Notes under the pieces: generated by a model | The model's database searches: none | Seen by the model: the letters and a program-made list of their open reading frames with translations, nothing else | What the model was told of the DNA's origin: nothing | Position numbers and translations under genes: made by a program | NCBI GenBank assembly: GCA_009801015.1 | Contig: VHZZ01000901.1 | Span: 166,797-189,090, forward strand | Length of the DNA stretch: 22,294 nucleotides | Source of the DNA: Silene noctiflora | Lineage: Eukaryota; Streptophyta; Magnoliopsida; Caryophyllales; Caryophyllaceae | Direction: 5' to 3' | Part shown: piece by piece, positions 9,309 to 17,841 of the stretch | How the letters are laid out: every line of letters starts with the position of its first letter | How positions within the stretch are numbered: position 1 is the stretch's first letter

Positions 9309-9483
9309 GGATTTATGAGCAACCAGAACCCCTAAAAGTGGATAAGAGTAAGGCAAAGCTCGAAGAGGAGGTGGAGATGAAAGTGTAGCCGTCTAAAAAA
9401 ACTATGGAAGTAGGGCAAAGCTCGAAGAGGAAGTCAACAACGGGTGCAGTGGCTAAACAAAAAAGACAGCAAAAGGAAGGAAC
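9309..9483 (+). pseudogene. Lysine/glutamate-rich exon of the accessory gene
   Basis: Begins IYEQPEPLKVDKSKAKLEEE and ends AVAKQKRQQKEGT at the donor AAC|GTATGT. A near-repeat within it (GGCAAAGCTCGAAGAGGA at 9352-9369, nearly repeated at 9415-9432) encodes in different frames, a sign of a local duplication. One in-frame stop at 9386. Confidence 0.45.
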
Positions 9484-9575
9484 GTATGTCACCTACATTT
9501 TTGAAATTAGTCAGCCTCACCTATTTTTGTTAACGTTACCTAGATTAACAACTAATGTATTGTGTTCTGTTATAG

Positions 9576-10567
9576 GAAAATGAAGGAGGTGGAGGGCCAT
9601 GGGTCACCGGCTTCCCTACACTATGTCGTTGAGCACTTATCGGCAACTCAAAGAAAGGATGTCGAGGACATTGGTTTTAGAGGGATTTTGGAGCTCAAGG
9701 CGTCTAAGTTTGTTCACACCATAATTGATTGGCTATTGGACCGTTATGATACACATACACAACTCTTCTTGTTCAATAAGTTTGTCAATTTCAGAGTTAG
9801 TAAACATAATGTCTATGATGTGTTCATGTTACCGTGCACGGGCCAGGATGTGCCGGCGGTAGCGGATGACAAGGTGTTGGTCCACTTTTGGAGGGAGAAG
9901 TTCCACGCTTTGCCGAACAAGGATATAACTTTGGAGCAGGTTAAGGTTGAGATGCTGAAACTGGTAGATGGCGGATCAGATTTCAAAAAATTGTTTGTGG
10001 TGTTTGTGATGGGAGCCTTCTTGGCCCCAAAGGTGCACGGGTGTATTGATGTGAGGTTGATAGGGGCAGTGGAGGATGTAGCCGCCATTCCGAACATGGA
10101 CTGGTGCTCGTACGTGCTTGAAAGATTTGACTATGCCGTCTACTCATGGAAGAACAACAACAACAAAAGCATGGGAGGCTGCCTAATGTTCTTCCAGCTG
10201 CTATACTTTCACCGTTTGGTTTGGAGGGGGTGAGCCAGCACCATGTTCCTTGCCGTTAATACAGCATTGGACCAATGACACAATGAATACACGGATGAAG
10301 GATGAGTGCAAGGCTTACATGGTCCATAGGGGCTTCGGTATAGGGATGTAGGATCTCACGGCATACCCGGTGTCCATTAGACAACCCAAATCGTTTTACC
10401 GTCTCCCAAACCAGAATTTCGATGTTGAAGAAGCCATGGTGGTGCAGGAGGCATCACGACCATGCGAGAATGTCACTACTACAATAGATAAGGAGAGTGG
10501 GTGTTTATCTTTCCCGCTACCAGCTGACCTCCCCACTGATGACGAACTCTGTCAAAAATATTCAGAT
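9576..10567 (+). pseudogene. DUF1985-like core exon
   Basis: Acceptor TGTTATAG|GAAAATG, donor CAGAT|GTAAGT. The first 218 codons or so are open to 10233. Order: YVVEHLSATQRKDVEDIGF, GILELKASKFVHTIIDWLL, then LFLFNKFVNFRVSKHNVYDV and FMLPCTGQDVP, an acidic helix, FKKLFVVFVMGAFLAPK, and GCLMFFQLLYFHRL. This succession (helix, 'DIGF', 'WLLDRYD', 'V..VYDVFMLP', 'GCLmF.QLlYF') is the layout I associate with DUF1985 and plant-mobile-domain proteins of MULEs. After the G-run frameshift near 10226 the product continues in another frame (EPAPCSLPLIQHWTND.., then SIRQPKSFYRLPNQNFDVEE). GC content is higher than in the surrounding introns. Best-preserved part of the gene. Confidence 0.6.
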
Positions 10568-10793
10568 GTAAGTCTCACAACTTTAATTGCATAACCATAT
10601 TCTGAAAACTTAAACTGGTTTCTCTTTGACTTAAATTTGTGACAAACTAAACTAAGACGGTGACATTTGTTTTGGCCGATGGTGACATAGTTAGTTGTTA
10701 CTGGTATGATATTGTTTTCCATCTATTAACAGAACCCAAAATGCTGTCAAACAAAGTGAATGGTGACACTTATATTTAACGGTTTATGTGTAG
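10568..10793 (+). other. Short intron with three GGTGACA motifs
   Basis: Donor GTAAGT at 10568 and acceptor TATGTGTAG at 10793. It contains CGGTGACATT, TGGTGACATA and TGGTGACACT in only 226 bases, continuing the intron-only motif pattern. Confidence 0.65.
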
Positions 10794-11234
10794 GAGGCAC
10801 GCTAAAATGGTACATGACAAAGAGGAACTATTAGTTGGTGTCACGCTTGAATCGTCAACTGGCAGCAAAAATGCAGGAGGATCAAAGCGCGTCTCAAGGG
10901 GTGGAAGTACGGCAGCAGCCACATGTCGTGCTAGCTTGTGGTCCTGGTGCATCACATGAGACGTTCTCAAAAAAACTGGCTAACGACCCCGTATTCCTTG
11001 CTGACTTCGTAACCATGCTTGATCAAATGGACGAACTGGTGGATAACGTGGTTCTACCTCCCTTCTTTGACCTGGGGCTAGATGACATAGGCTAGAGAGA
11101 GTCTAGCAGGAGGTCCCGTTTATAATAGCGCTGATGATGCTTCCCGCCATCCAAAGCCTGATGATGCTCCCCTCCCTTCAAAGCTTGACGATACTGCCGG
11201 CCCTCCAAAGCCTGCAAAGAAGAAAAACAAATGA
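10794..11234 (+). pseudogene. Last exon of the accessory gene
   Basis: Three frame segments are used in turn: MVHDKEELLVGVTLESSTG near the start, then SRLNRQLAAKMQEDQSASQG through FLADFVTMLDQMDELVDNVV, and finally a Pro/Lys-rich repeat tail KPDDAPLPSKLDDTAG..KPAKKKNK to a stop at 11232-11234. The tail contains two imperfect copies of a KPDDAP-like unit. The frame changes mean it no longer encodes one protein. No protease signature is present. Confidence 0.45.
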
Positions 11235-11801
11235 TGTAACTGTCGGTTTGTAATAGTTAAGACTTAATAGTTGTGTGATTGGATTACTTGTGTTATTTTG
11301 GGATACCCTTTTTACTCCCTAATGATGTTAGGGATGTCAAATAGTCCTTGTGATCGGATGTGGTCCTTTTTATTTTGAACAACATGGCCACATTCTGTAA
11401 TATATGGTCACAGGAAGATGCGAGCTTGTGAAACACACCTTGTTTTGTAACCACCTTATGATGTTACCAACAATGTTGTGGCATTTGTACACCAATATGG
11501 TGACCCTGTTAGCAGTAAGATAATAACATTTTGTGTTGTTGGTAGAAAATGTCACCAATGTGACCCAGTTAAGTACAGTAGAAAACTCTCAAACATAGGT
11601 ACATATCTTAGATAAGATGGTGACACAATTGACAATTTTGACAAACACAAAAATATGACCATTATTGTGTAACATTTTTTGGGTACATATCTTTGGCAAG
11701 GTACATAAATGAGACCATATTAACTCAATTATGTTAACATGTTAGTAACATTGGTACAGTCCTCAAACATGGTGACATTTTAAAAAGAACATATGAGTCA
11801 C
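11235..11801. other. Convergent intergenic/3' segment with GGTSACA motifs
   Basis: Lies between the ends of the two convergent MULE genes. It holds no frame but about five exact GGTSACA-type words (for example ATGGTCACAGG near 11405 and ATGGTGACATT near 11770) and ACATAGGTACAT copies. The transposase C-terminus would be expected on the minus strand here and was not found. Confidence 0.55.
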
Positions 11802-12024
11802 CTCTATGCTTGAATAATCTCTTAAACCATGAATGGTTCACTAACCCATAATCAGACAACATTTTCTGCCATGTCTCTTCAAATTCAATCTCATTATAAC
11901 ACCCGCTGGGGCATTTGTTGAATATATTCTAGAACGGCCGATCACCTTTTAATTTCCCAAAGTGAGAAATGACGTTTTGTTGAACGTGCCACTGGCATTG
12001 ACGATGTCTCGTTGCTGCATAAAC
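11802..12024 (-). pseudogene. Transposase exon 3 (post-catalytic helix region)
   Basis: The acceptor GGGGGCAG is at 12025 and the donor AGAG|GTGACT at 11801. It reads VYAATRHRQCQWHVQQNVIS, FGKLKGDRPF, one stop, then NIFNKCPSGCYNEIEFEETW and QKMLSDYGLVNHSWFKRLF. The H.LC.WH-like and C..E.EFE..W motifs are standard for FAR1/MULE transposases; the acidic residues here would include the third catalytic acid. Confidence 0.7.
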
Positions 12025-13457
12025 CTGCCCCCATTTGAACGTTATTAGCATTAGAAATGTGAAGACCTGCGAGACTGTGGTCACCTCGTGCTATGGAATG
12101 TGACCATGTGTATCCAACAATGTGACCAATACTATGAAGAAATGTGACCATGTTAAGAGAAATTTAAAACATAAACATTGGTCACTTTGACAGCTAAGAT
12201 GGTCACATGTTTAACAATCACTTATATAGTCACATGTTTTGACTAAGATGGGCCCAAATGTACAAAATGATATCATCTTAGATTGAAGTAAATGTGTGAC
12301 CATGTTTATGAAAACATGTTAAAATGTTAACATATTGTACAATCATACTAAGATGGTCACATTCACCTATATGTCATTATGTTCAACCCATTATTAGTCA
12401 AAGGTAGGTACATAACTTTGGTAAGGTGACCACATTTCCAGCAGTTAAATATAAGTGACCATGTTTAGTGTAATATGTTAACATGTTAAGAGAAATTTAA
12501 AACATGAACATTGGTCAATCACTTTGACAGCTAAGATGGTCAGATGTTTAACAATCACTTATATGGTCACATATTTTGACTAAGATGGAACAAAATGTAC
12601 AAAATGATATCATTTTAGACTGAAGTAAGTGTGTGACCATGTTTATGAAAACATGTCATTATGGAATACTATTGTACAATCATACTAAGATGGTCACATT
12701 CACCTATATATCATAATGTTCAACAAATTATTACTCAAAGGTAGGTACATAACTTTGGTAAGGTGACAATATTTTCGGCAGTCAAACATAAGTAACAATG
12801 TTTAGTGGAAGTTGTTAACATGTTAACAAAATATATCTATGGTGAGGTGGTGACAAATTTAACAATCACATGAATATTTAGCTTAATATGGTATGTGACC
12901 ATGTTTATGAAAATATGTCATTCATCTTATATATCATCATGTTTAGGACAATATGTGGCCATACATAGGCACATAACTTTGATAAGGTGACCACATTTTC
13001 AGCAATGATATATAAGTTACCATGTTTGGTATAATATGCTATCATGTTAAGAAAACATTGTAACAGCAACAAACATAATATTATTAGAACATATCTATGG
13101 TGAGGTGATGACAATCTCAACAATCACATGAATGTCACCATGTTTAGTCTATTTTTTTTTTATAAGTTAAGAAAAATTTAAAACATTACAATGATACATT
13201 TGGCACCCAGGGTGGCCACATGTTTAACATTCCCTTATATGTGACCATGTTTAGTATAACATGATACGGTGACAATTTTAGTTACAGGTGGTCACAACTG
13301 TCAAAAGAGTGTTTTATTAAGAAATGATATCATCTTAGTCTGAACTGTAATATGTGATCATGTATATATGAAGCTTAACGTGATAACATATATGATCAAG
13401 AATGGTGACATGGTGGTTTCCACTGAATGTTGTCATATTAGTCAGATAATGTCATAC
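12025..13457 (-). repeat. Transposase intron (1,433 bp) packed with motifs and 334-bp duplications
   Basis: The minus-strand donor AAG|GTATGA at 13457 and acceptor at 12025 rejoin ..VIVK to VYAATRHR in phase, which fixes this as an intron. A 334-base unit is duplicated in tandem: copy 1 from about 12152, copy 2 from about 12486, with degenerate further copies to about 13250. By eye it has about 17 exact GGTSACA/TGTSACC words. Confidence 0.75.
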
Positions 13458-14353
13458 CTTTACAATGACATTTTCTATTGCTTGGTCTTGGTCAGCGAAG
13501 ATTGAGACAGGCCGAACATCCTCACCCATGAATTCATTGAAAATGTTGAATAACCACTCAAATGATTCTTCCTTCTCATTCGACAGGAAGGCACAACCGA
13601 ACATGACGCTTGACCAGTGATTGTTAATGCTAACAAAGGCTCCACAAATAAGATTATACCTATTTGTTCGATACGTCGTATCGTATATTTTAACATCTCC
13701 ATACAACAAATAGTCCTCTGTCATCATCGCATCCCTCCAAAAAAAAGTTACTTAGTCTTCTTTTTTCGTTGAATTGAACGTGGAAGAAGAACCTGGTTCC
13801 TCCGCTTGCCTAGTAGTCAAAAGTTTGATCAATGTTGTTGCATCACCACCTTTAATTGATTTCATCTTAGTAGTTAATATGGTCTCGCTTAGTGTGGCCA
13901 ACAAAAGCATTACCCCCAGTCCCTACCGCAGTAACCTTGAATTGGACCGAAGGGGGTACATGCGCTTCAGTCATTGCCTTTATTACCTTAGCCTCCGCGT
14001 CTGTAATTTTTCGTTCAGACTTGTGATGATACTGCCATTGAGGCGGTGTGAAAGGGTGATTATGTTCGACGGCATGTGGCAGAACCTCTCATACTCCATC
14101 CTTAATTACTTGCGTCCTAACAAAGGCATGCGATCGAGTAATCGAAACATTCCTCACATTTGTAACACCATGGACACCATTCAACCCACCGTTACTCCCG
14201 TTCCCATGTTTTCCTTCGCAAGAACATCTAAAGTATCTCTAAATGAACATCCTATCTTTCACATTCGATCTAAGAGATGTAGATTTCTTGATGCTGAACA
14301 ATACAAGCTGTAAATATGTTCCCATTTGCTAGCTTTTATTCGAACTAAAGAAC
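13458..14353 (-). pseudogene. Transposase exon 2 (FAR1 domain and DDE region)
   Basis: Only the last part, 13458-13727, is open. It carries the first catalytic Asp in YDTTYRTN and the second in FADQDQA. Immediately upstream in frame is VTFFWRDAMM, matching the family's 'LFWRDA' lead-in. Further upstream come, in other frames, KMKSIKGGDATTLIKLL and the FAR1 zinc-finger elements with the HNH signature in VEHNHPF. At least four stops and one frame change are visible. No GGTSACA motif occurs in this exon. Confidence 0.75.
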
Positions 14354-14836
14354 CTGAAAGATCAGTACCTACGACAACAACAACCTAATTATAAGGTATG
14401 GTTAAGATGGTCACACTGAAATCTAAAATGGTCATACTGTGACCTAGAATGGTCACATTTGCCTGAGACATATTTTTAAGCACGCATTACACAGTGTCTG
14501 GCCAAATATGACAGCATTAAGTATCAAACACCATGTCACCATTCTTAATATAAGTTTTGATCAGTTTTTCTGAGACATATGTAATAGAAAGCCTAAAAAT
14601 GAACATGAAGACTAAAACTGAACATGAACATTTATCCAATCAACTGAAATTTATTCAGTCATGAACATTTTTTAGCTCAAGAAATCAATTCAATCAACTC
14701 AAATTTAATCAACAACACCACCAACACAAATACCCCTAAAAATTTAGATATCAAATTGCAAATATATACACCGAATCATATTGTTCACTTAAATCGCATC
14801 AATAAAAATGACAACTTTTAAAGAGAATAAACACAC
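14354..14836 (-). other. First transposase intron
   Basis: Minus-strand donor AAAG|GTGTGT at 14836 and acceptor CTTTCAG at 14354. It holds four GGTSACA-type words clustered at about 14408-14545 and is otherwise AT-rich. Boundaries are inferred from splice motifs and the change in coding character. Confidence 0.45.
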
Positions 14837-14996
14837 CTTTACTCATCAACATCGCTACAAACGCTTCGTCATTACCATAAACCAATAGACAGTCCTCGTA
14901 CTGAACTTCAACAATTTCATCCTCCATTGTCGTATTATCAAGCAGAATTCCATCGTCTATTATTTGGGTGGGTGTCAAGCATGTTTAATCCTCCAT
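14837..14996 (-). pseudogene. Transposase first exon (acidic N-terminus)
   Basis: Reads TQIIDDGILLDNTTMEDEI, then VEVQYEDCLLVYGNDEAFVA, ending MLMSK at the donor. One ATG at 14996 gives a stop after three codons; another at 14937 starts MEDEIVEV without interruption. The two ATG contexts are near-repeats (ATGGAGGATTAA and ATGGAGGATGAA). Either could be the old start. Confidence 0.45.
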
Positions 14997-15315
14997 TGCC
15001 GTCTTAAGCATGTTTTTTTTTGCGGGTGAGTTTAATCTACAAAGGAACCATAAATTTGATGAATGCTTGATTATTGCTGTGGATTGAGCTTCAGATTTGA
15101 TGAATGTTTGATACAAATTTGATGAAAATTGAGCTTGAGATTTGAATTCATAGAAATTTGATGTGCTACTTTTCCATATTTACATGAGATGGGTGTGAAA
15201 TGGTGGTTTATTTCATGCAAATGGCATTTAATGTTGTGCACAGTGTTGTCCCCCACCCACAATATAATATGTTAAACTCAAAACCCACTTGCTCTAATAT
15301 TTGTCCTATTTGTAG
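14997..15315. other. MULE right subterminal region, no gene
   Basis: Contains repeated words built on AAATTTGATGAATG (15052-15065, 15096-15108) and an AT-rich stretch towards the terminus; presumed promoter side of the transposase gene. No GGTSACA motif is present. Confidence 0.45.
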
Positions 15316-15385
15316 GTAATACGATATTTATTTGTTCCGTCTTCTCCTTGTGACGGATACCTTCCGTCACAAATGAGAATTTGTG
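15316..15385 (-). repeat. Right terminal inverted repeat of the MULE
   Basis: Reverse complement aligns with 6772-6841. Includes the perfect hairpin TTGTGACGG (15348-15356) with CCGTCACAA (15364-15372). Confidence 0.75.
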
Positions 15386-15394
15386 ATTTTGCAA
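15386..15394 (+). repeat. Right target-site duplication of the MULE
   Basis: ATTTTGCAA, identical to 6763-6771. Confidence 0.85.
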
Positions 15395-15645
15395 AGCTAA
15401 TTGTCAAAGTAATTGGATTTTAAGGGCTTGTTTCAAACTAATCGGGATAAATAAATTCACGCTTCAATTTCTATTTTTTTTCCTATTTATGTAAAGCAGT
15501 CTGTTCGATTGGGAGAAACACTACAACTACATTGCAACTATACTAGTACCTCGAACAAACGAACTTATCGACTTTGTACGTTAATAAGAAGTATATTTTC
15601 ATAAATCGAATTGGGTGACCTAGAATTTTTTTATTTGTGTGCTAT
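15395..15645. other. AT-rich spacer
   Basis: No gene. It joins the MULE insertion site to the GGGTCGGG-rich block; nothing else is supported. Confidence 0.5.
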
Positions 15646-16099
15646 TAAGACTTGGCAAATTGGGTCAATTGGGTCGGGTATGGGCCGAGTCATTTAGGAT
15701 CGAGTCATTTCGGGTCTGTCACACATTTTGGGCCGGGTCGGGTTGGGTCTCTTTCAGGTTTCAGGTCAATTTTGGGTGACCTGTTGTCGGGTTATTTTCG
15801 GGTGTGGGTCATTTTGTGTCGGGTTTCTTACGAATTAATGGCTAAGCACTTTAGTTAGTACTATGTTGATTATGAAATATTATTTATTAAATTTAACAAT
15901 TTATTGGGGACTTTTGTAACCAATGAAACTTTATTTTGATATATATAATATTAATATGACTTGGTGCTTGTCGTTTTAGGTCATTTTGGGTCACTTCAAG
16001 TCACTTGGGATCGGGTCAATTATGAGTCGGGTCTTTTCCGGCTTGGGTCACTTCAGGTCGGGTCAACATTGGGTCAAATAATGTTCGGGTCGGGTCAAT
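15646..16099. repeat. GGGTCGGGTC-type low-complexity repeat, two clusters
   Basis: Two G/T-rich clusters (about 15655-15835 and 15980-16099) of degenerate units such as GGGTCGGGTCA, GGGTCATTTTGGGTC and GGGTCACTT are separated by AT-rich sequence. Open frames through them are artefacts. The block is cut at 16099/16100 by the LTR. Confidence 0.7.
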
Positions 16100-16529
16100 T
16101 GTAATATCCCCTTCTTACACGGCCAAGGTAATGAGAGGATGTTATCATCTCGGTTTCCCGAGGCAGTGTTTCAAAACTCCAATAAAGGAACTACTTAAAT
16201 AAATAAGGAGTTTAGTGACTTACAATGATTAAATGATTAATAAATGTAAACTATAACATATACAATTTGACTACTATCTAAGTCAACCAACTATGTAGCT
16301 CGACTCCAAGTCCGAAGTGCGTCTCGTCTCCCCGGGTGACACTAAACCAACCTGTACATAACCTGCTCCATATATGATCGGAAATTTCATATGGATCGAC
16401 ACAGGCCAACCCGGAAATAGGTGATAATTTTAAACATCTAACACATGGTCAATATCGATAATAAAGCACAACACGAGATATAAATAAGCAACATGTCAAT
16501 GATATGAATGAGACACGATTTCCCCAACA

Positions 16530-16795
16530 TCATACCGGTACCGGGATATACGCAGACGTACCCACAACTCGGTGTCGGCACCGTAGCACCACCCACCAAA
16601 ACAGCCGGACCGCAGTCAGTAAACAGGGTACTCGGGACACACCGGTGGTACTGGACCCGGGCGCTAACCGGAACCCCAGCCAGACGACATGTATCAACCA
16701 CACGTGTCCCTCCGTAAGTCAAGCCATTAATGTGCACATTTCTCTTGGAGTGAGAAGCTCCTAGAGGCTACCCGAGCGTAAGACGGTCTCCCAAC
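16530..16795 (-). repeat. Conserved G/C-rich block of the LTR (copy 1)
   Basis: Nearly matches 20994-21262 in the second LTR while the surrounding sequence has diverged more. Shared words include ACCGGTGGTAC (GTACCACCGGT on the minus strand), CAAGCCATTAATGTG, CCCGAGCGT and GTCTCCCAACCGCC. The minus strand gives an open frame with HINGLTYGGTR, but this is LTR sequence and probably non-coding. Confidence 0.65.
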
Positions 16796-17140
16796 CGCCT
16801 TACATCTCCACAACAACAAGTACCATCAACACAACTCCTCCAATCATCACCAACATGCATAATGAACATATAAGCACAACATGAAATACGGTATGCCAAA
16901 GACATGAATCCTCATGAGACACACTTCCCAAATATGCTACGAATACAACAATTTCTCAATCATTTCGACTCTCGAGCCGTCATAAATCAACATCATGCTA
17001 TAATGCATTTCCGACATACACATGAATCTCATTTCCATACTCAATTACCATGGTGAATGCAATACCACCCTAACATGGATTCTAAGTGACAAATGTATAC
17101 AAGAACACATTTACATTATCAAAACCGAGTAAGATTAACC

Positions 17141-17150
17141 TACCTTTTAA
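17141..17150 (-). promoter_or_regulatory. Splice-donor-like box in LTR1
   Basis: The minus strand reads TTAAAAG|GTA, continuing GGTTAATCTTACTC. It lies 698 nt from the LTR 5' end and is conserved in the related LTRs at 21696 and 19941. Confidence 0.4.
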
Positions 17151-17562
17151 CAATCTCCATAAGCTACTCGAATTCTACACAATCCCGTCTTATGAAACTG
17201 TCTCATCCTATACAAACCATGTAACAACTATCACAATACATCCTACACTATAATAAAATACAAAACCCCTTATTATTACCCACTAATTACCCATATTACA
17301 CATACTAATTACTAATTATTTACCAATAAAAAACCCCCAAAATCTAGGTTCAAATAACCTAGAGAAGGGTAGATATTAACTTACTTAGGTGAAAGGAATG
17401 ATGAACAAGGTGAGAAACTCTCTAATCTAAGCTTGAATCCCATAATAAGGTATTTGTGAGGGTTTTAGAGAGAAGGAAGAAGATTTGAAGAGATAAGGAG
17501 AAATAATGAAATGAATTAGGGTAAGGTCCCAAAATCGGGTCTTATCGGGTACTGCACAGTGC

Positions 17563-17740
17563 CACTCGGTCGAGTGACCGAGTCCACTCGGTCGAGTGAC
17601 CGAGTCCACTCGGTCGAGTGCCACTCATTCGGTCGAGTGCCACCGTACTCGACCGAGTGCCACCTACTAGGTTAACTGAGAGCTCTACTCGGTCTATTGC
17701 AGACTCACTAGGTCTAGTCTAGGTCCTACTTGGTCTCGTG
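17563..17740. repeat. Palindrome array CACTCGNNCGAGTG in LTR1
   Basis: Three perfect copies of CACTCGGTCGAGTG alternate with GACCGAGT; then increasingly degenerate copies follow towards the LTR end. Arms CACTCG and CGAGTG are self-complementary. It sits in the U3 side, about 100-280 bases from the LTR 5' end. Confidence 0.9.
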
Positions 17741-17841
17741 CATGACTATACTCTACCCTCGAGTAGTCCCTTATCAAGTCCGGTGATCCTCTCACGCATC
17801 TCTAAACTCTCGTACAGGTCCCAAAATATCCGGGTATTACA

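Larger units (their letters stand above)
7431..11234 (+). pseudogene. MULE accessory gene, DUF1985-like (VANC/Kaonashi-type), decayed
   Basis: Four exons are visible, joined by GT..AG introns: 7431-7697, 9309-9483, 9576-10567 and 10794-11234. The junction phases of the first three agree (ATA G|GG ATT and GGA AC|G AAA). The protein would begin with an acidic Glu/Asp/Ser stretch, then lysine-rich nuclear-targeting-like sequence (KQKRQQKEG), then a DUF1985-like globular domain, and end in a Lys-rich tail (KPAKKKNK). Related domains are known in plant MULE accessory proteins, either fused to a Ulp1 protease (Kaonashi) or alone (VANC of VANDAL elements). No Ulp1 His/Asp/Cys region is seen. There is a stop at 9386, a frameshift in the G run near 10226-10230, a stop at 10349 and frame conflicts in the last exon, so it is a pseudogene. 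Naming the family rests on motif recall. Confidence 0.6.
11802..14996 (-). pseudogene. FAR1/MULE-type transposase gene, decayed
   Basis: Three exons read from right to left: 14996-14837, 14353-13458 and 12024-11802, with GT..AG introns. Order of parts: an acidic N-terminus (MEDEIVEVQYEDCLLVYGN); a FAR1-type zinc-binding region (FSIKKSTSLRSNVKDRMFI, RYFRCSCEGKHG, VEHNHPFTPPQWQ, GHTKRDHINY); the MULE catalytic region (YGDVKIYDTTYRTNRYNL, SNEKEESFEWLFNIFNEFM, IFADQDQAIENVIVK); then RHRQCQWHVQQN and CYNEIEFEETWQKMLSDYGL. It would cut and insert the element. The middle exon has several stops and at least one frame change upstream of the catalytic part; exon 3 has one stop. The SWIM C-terminus is missing. 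The family call is strong, because motif order matches FAR1-related MULE transposases throughout. Confidence 0.8.
6772..15385. mobile_element. Mutator-like element (MULE), 8.6 kb, with transposase and DUF1985-like gene remnants
   Basis: Both ends are defined. Perfect 9-bp direct repeats ATTTTGCAA flank the element, and the first 22 bases from each end, up to TTGTGACGG, align without gaps. The inverted similarity continues for about 70 bases. Inside are a minus-strand FAR1/MULE transposase gene (11802-14996) and a plus-strand gene with a DUF1985-like core (7431-11234), arranged convergently; both carry stops and frameshifts. The long introns and the spaces between genes are filled with GGTSACA-type motifs and long tandem duplications. 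The element is structurally complete at its ends but not coding-competent, so it is immobile unless helped in trans. The transposase C-terminal SWIM zinc-finger part was not found. Confidence 0.85.
16100..17841 (-). mobile_element. LTR1: Ty3/gypsy Tekay/Del-type LTR, minus orientation
   Basis: It begins TGTAATATCCCC at 16100 and ends CGGGTATTACA at 17841, so on the minus strand it starts TGTAATACCCG. Immediately right is a polypurine tract on the minus strand (AAAAGGGGGGAAGAT), which makes this the 3' LTR of a minus-strand element with its internal region to the right. Its left outer flank is TCAAT. Length is 1,742 bases. It contains a palindrome array (17563-17740), a C/T-rich leader on the minus strand, a splice-donor-like box at 17143 and a G/C-rich conserved block (16530-16795). 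The partner 5' LTR and gag-pol are not in the window, so the element is a broken fossil. Confidence 0.8.

Noticed and set aside
11235-11801. Search for a SWIM zinc finger or Ulp1 domain
   Set aside because: No CxC..CxH pattern on the minus strand and no His/Asp/Cys protease pattern on the plus strand could be read here.
7790-13420. CRISPR-like reading of the short repeats
   Set aside because: The spacing is irregular, motifs occur on both strands and sit in plant introns; not a CRISPR array.
13774-14313. Plus-strand 179-residue frame
   Set aside because: It lies antisense to the decayed FAR1 domain of the transposase, whose motifs on the minus strand are clear.
15420-15590. Possible hAT-like MITE with GGGCTTGTTT and a reverse-like CGAACAAACGAACTT
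   Set aside because: The inverted match is short and gapped, and no 8-bp target duplication is visible.
16438-16764. Frames on both strands in LTR1, and the matching 20834-21383 frames
   Set aside because: They lie in the conserved LTR block; the frames differ between the two copies outside a short core.
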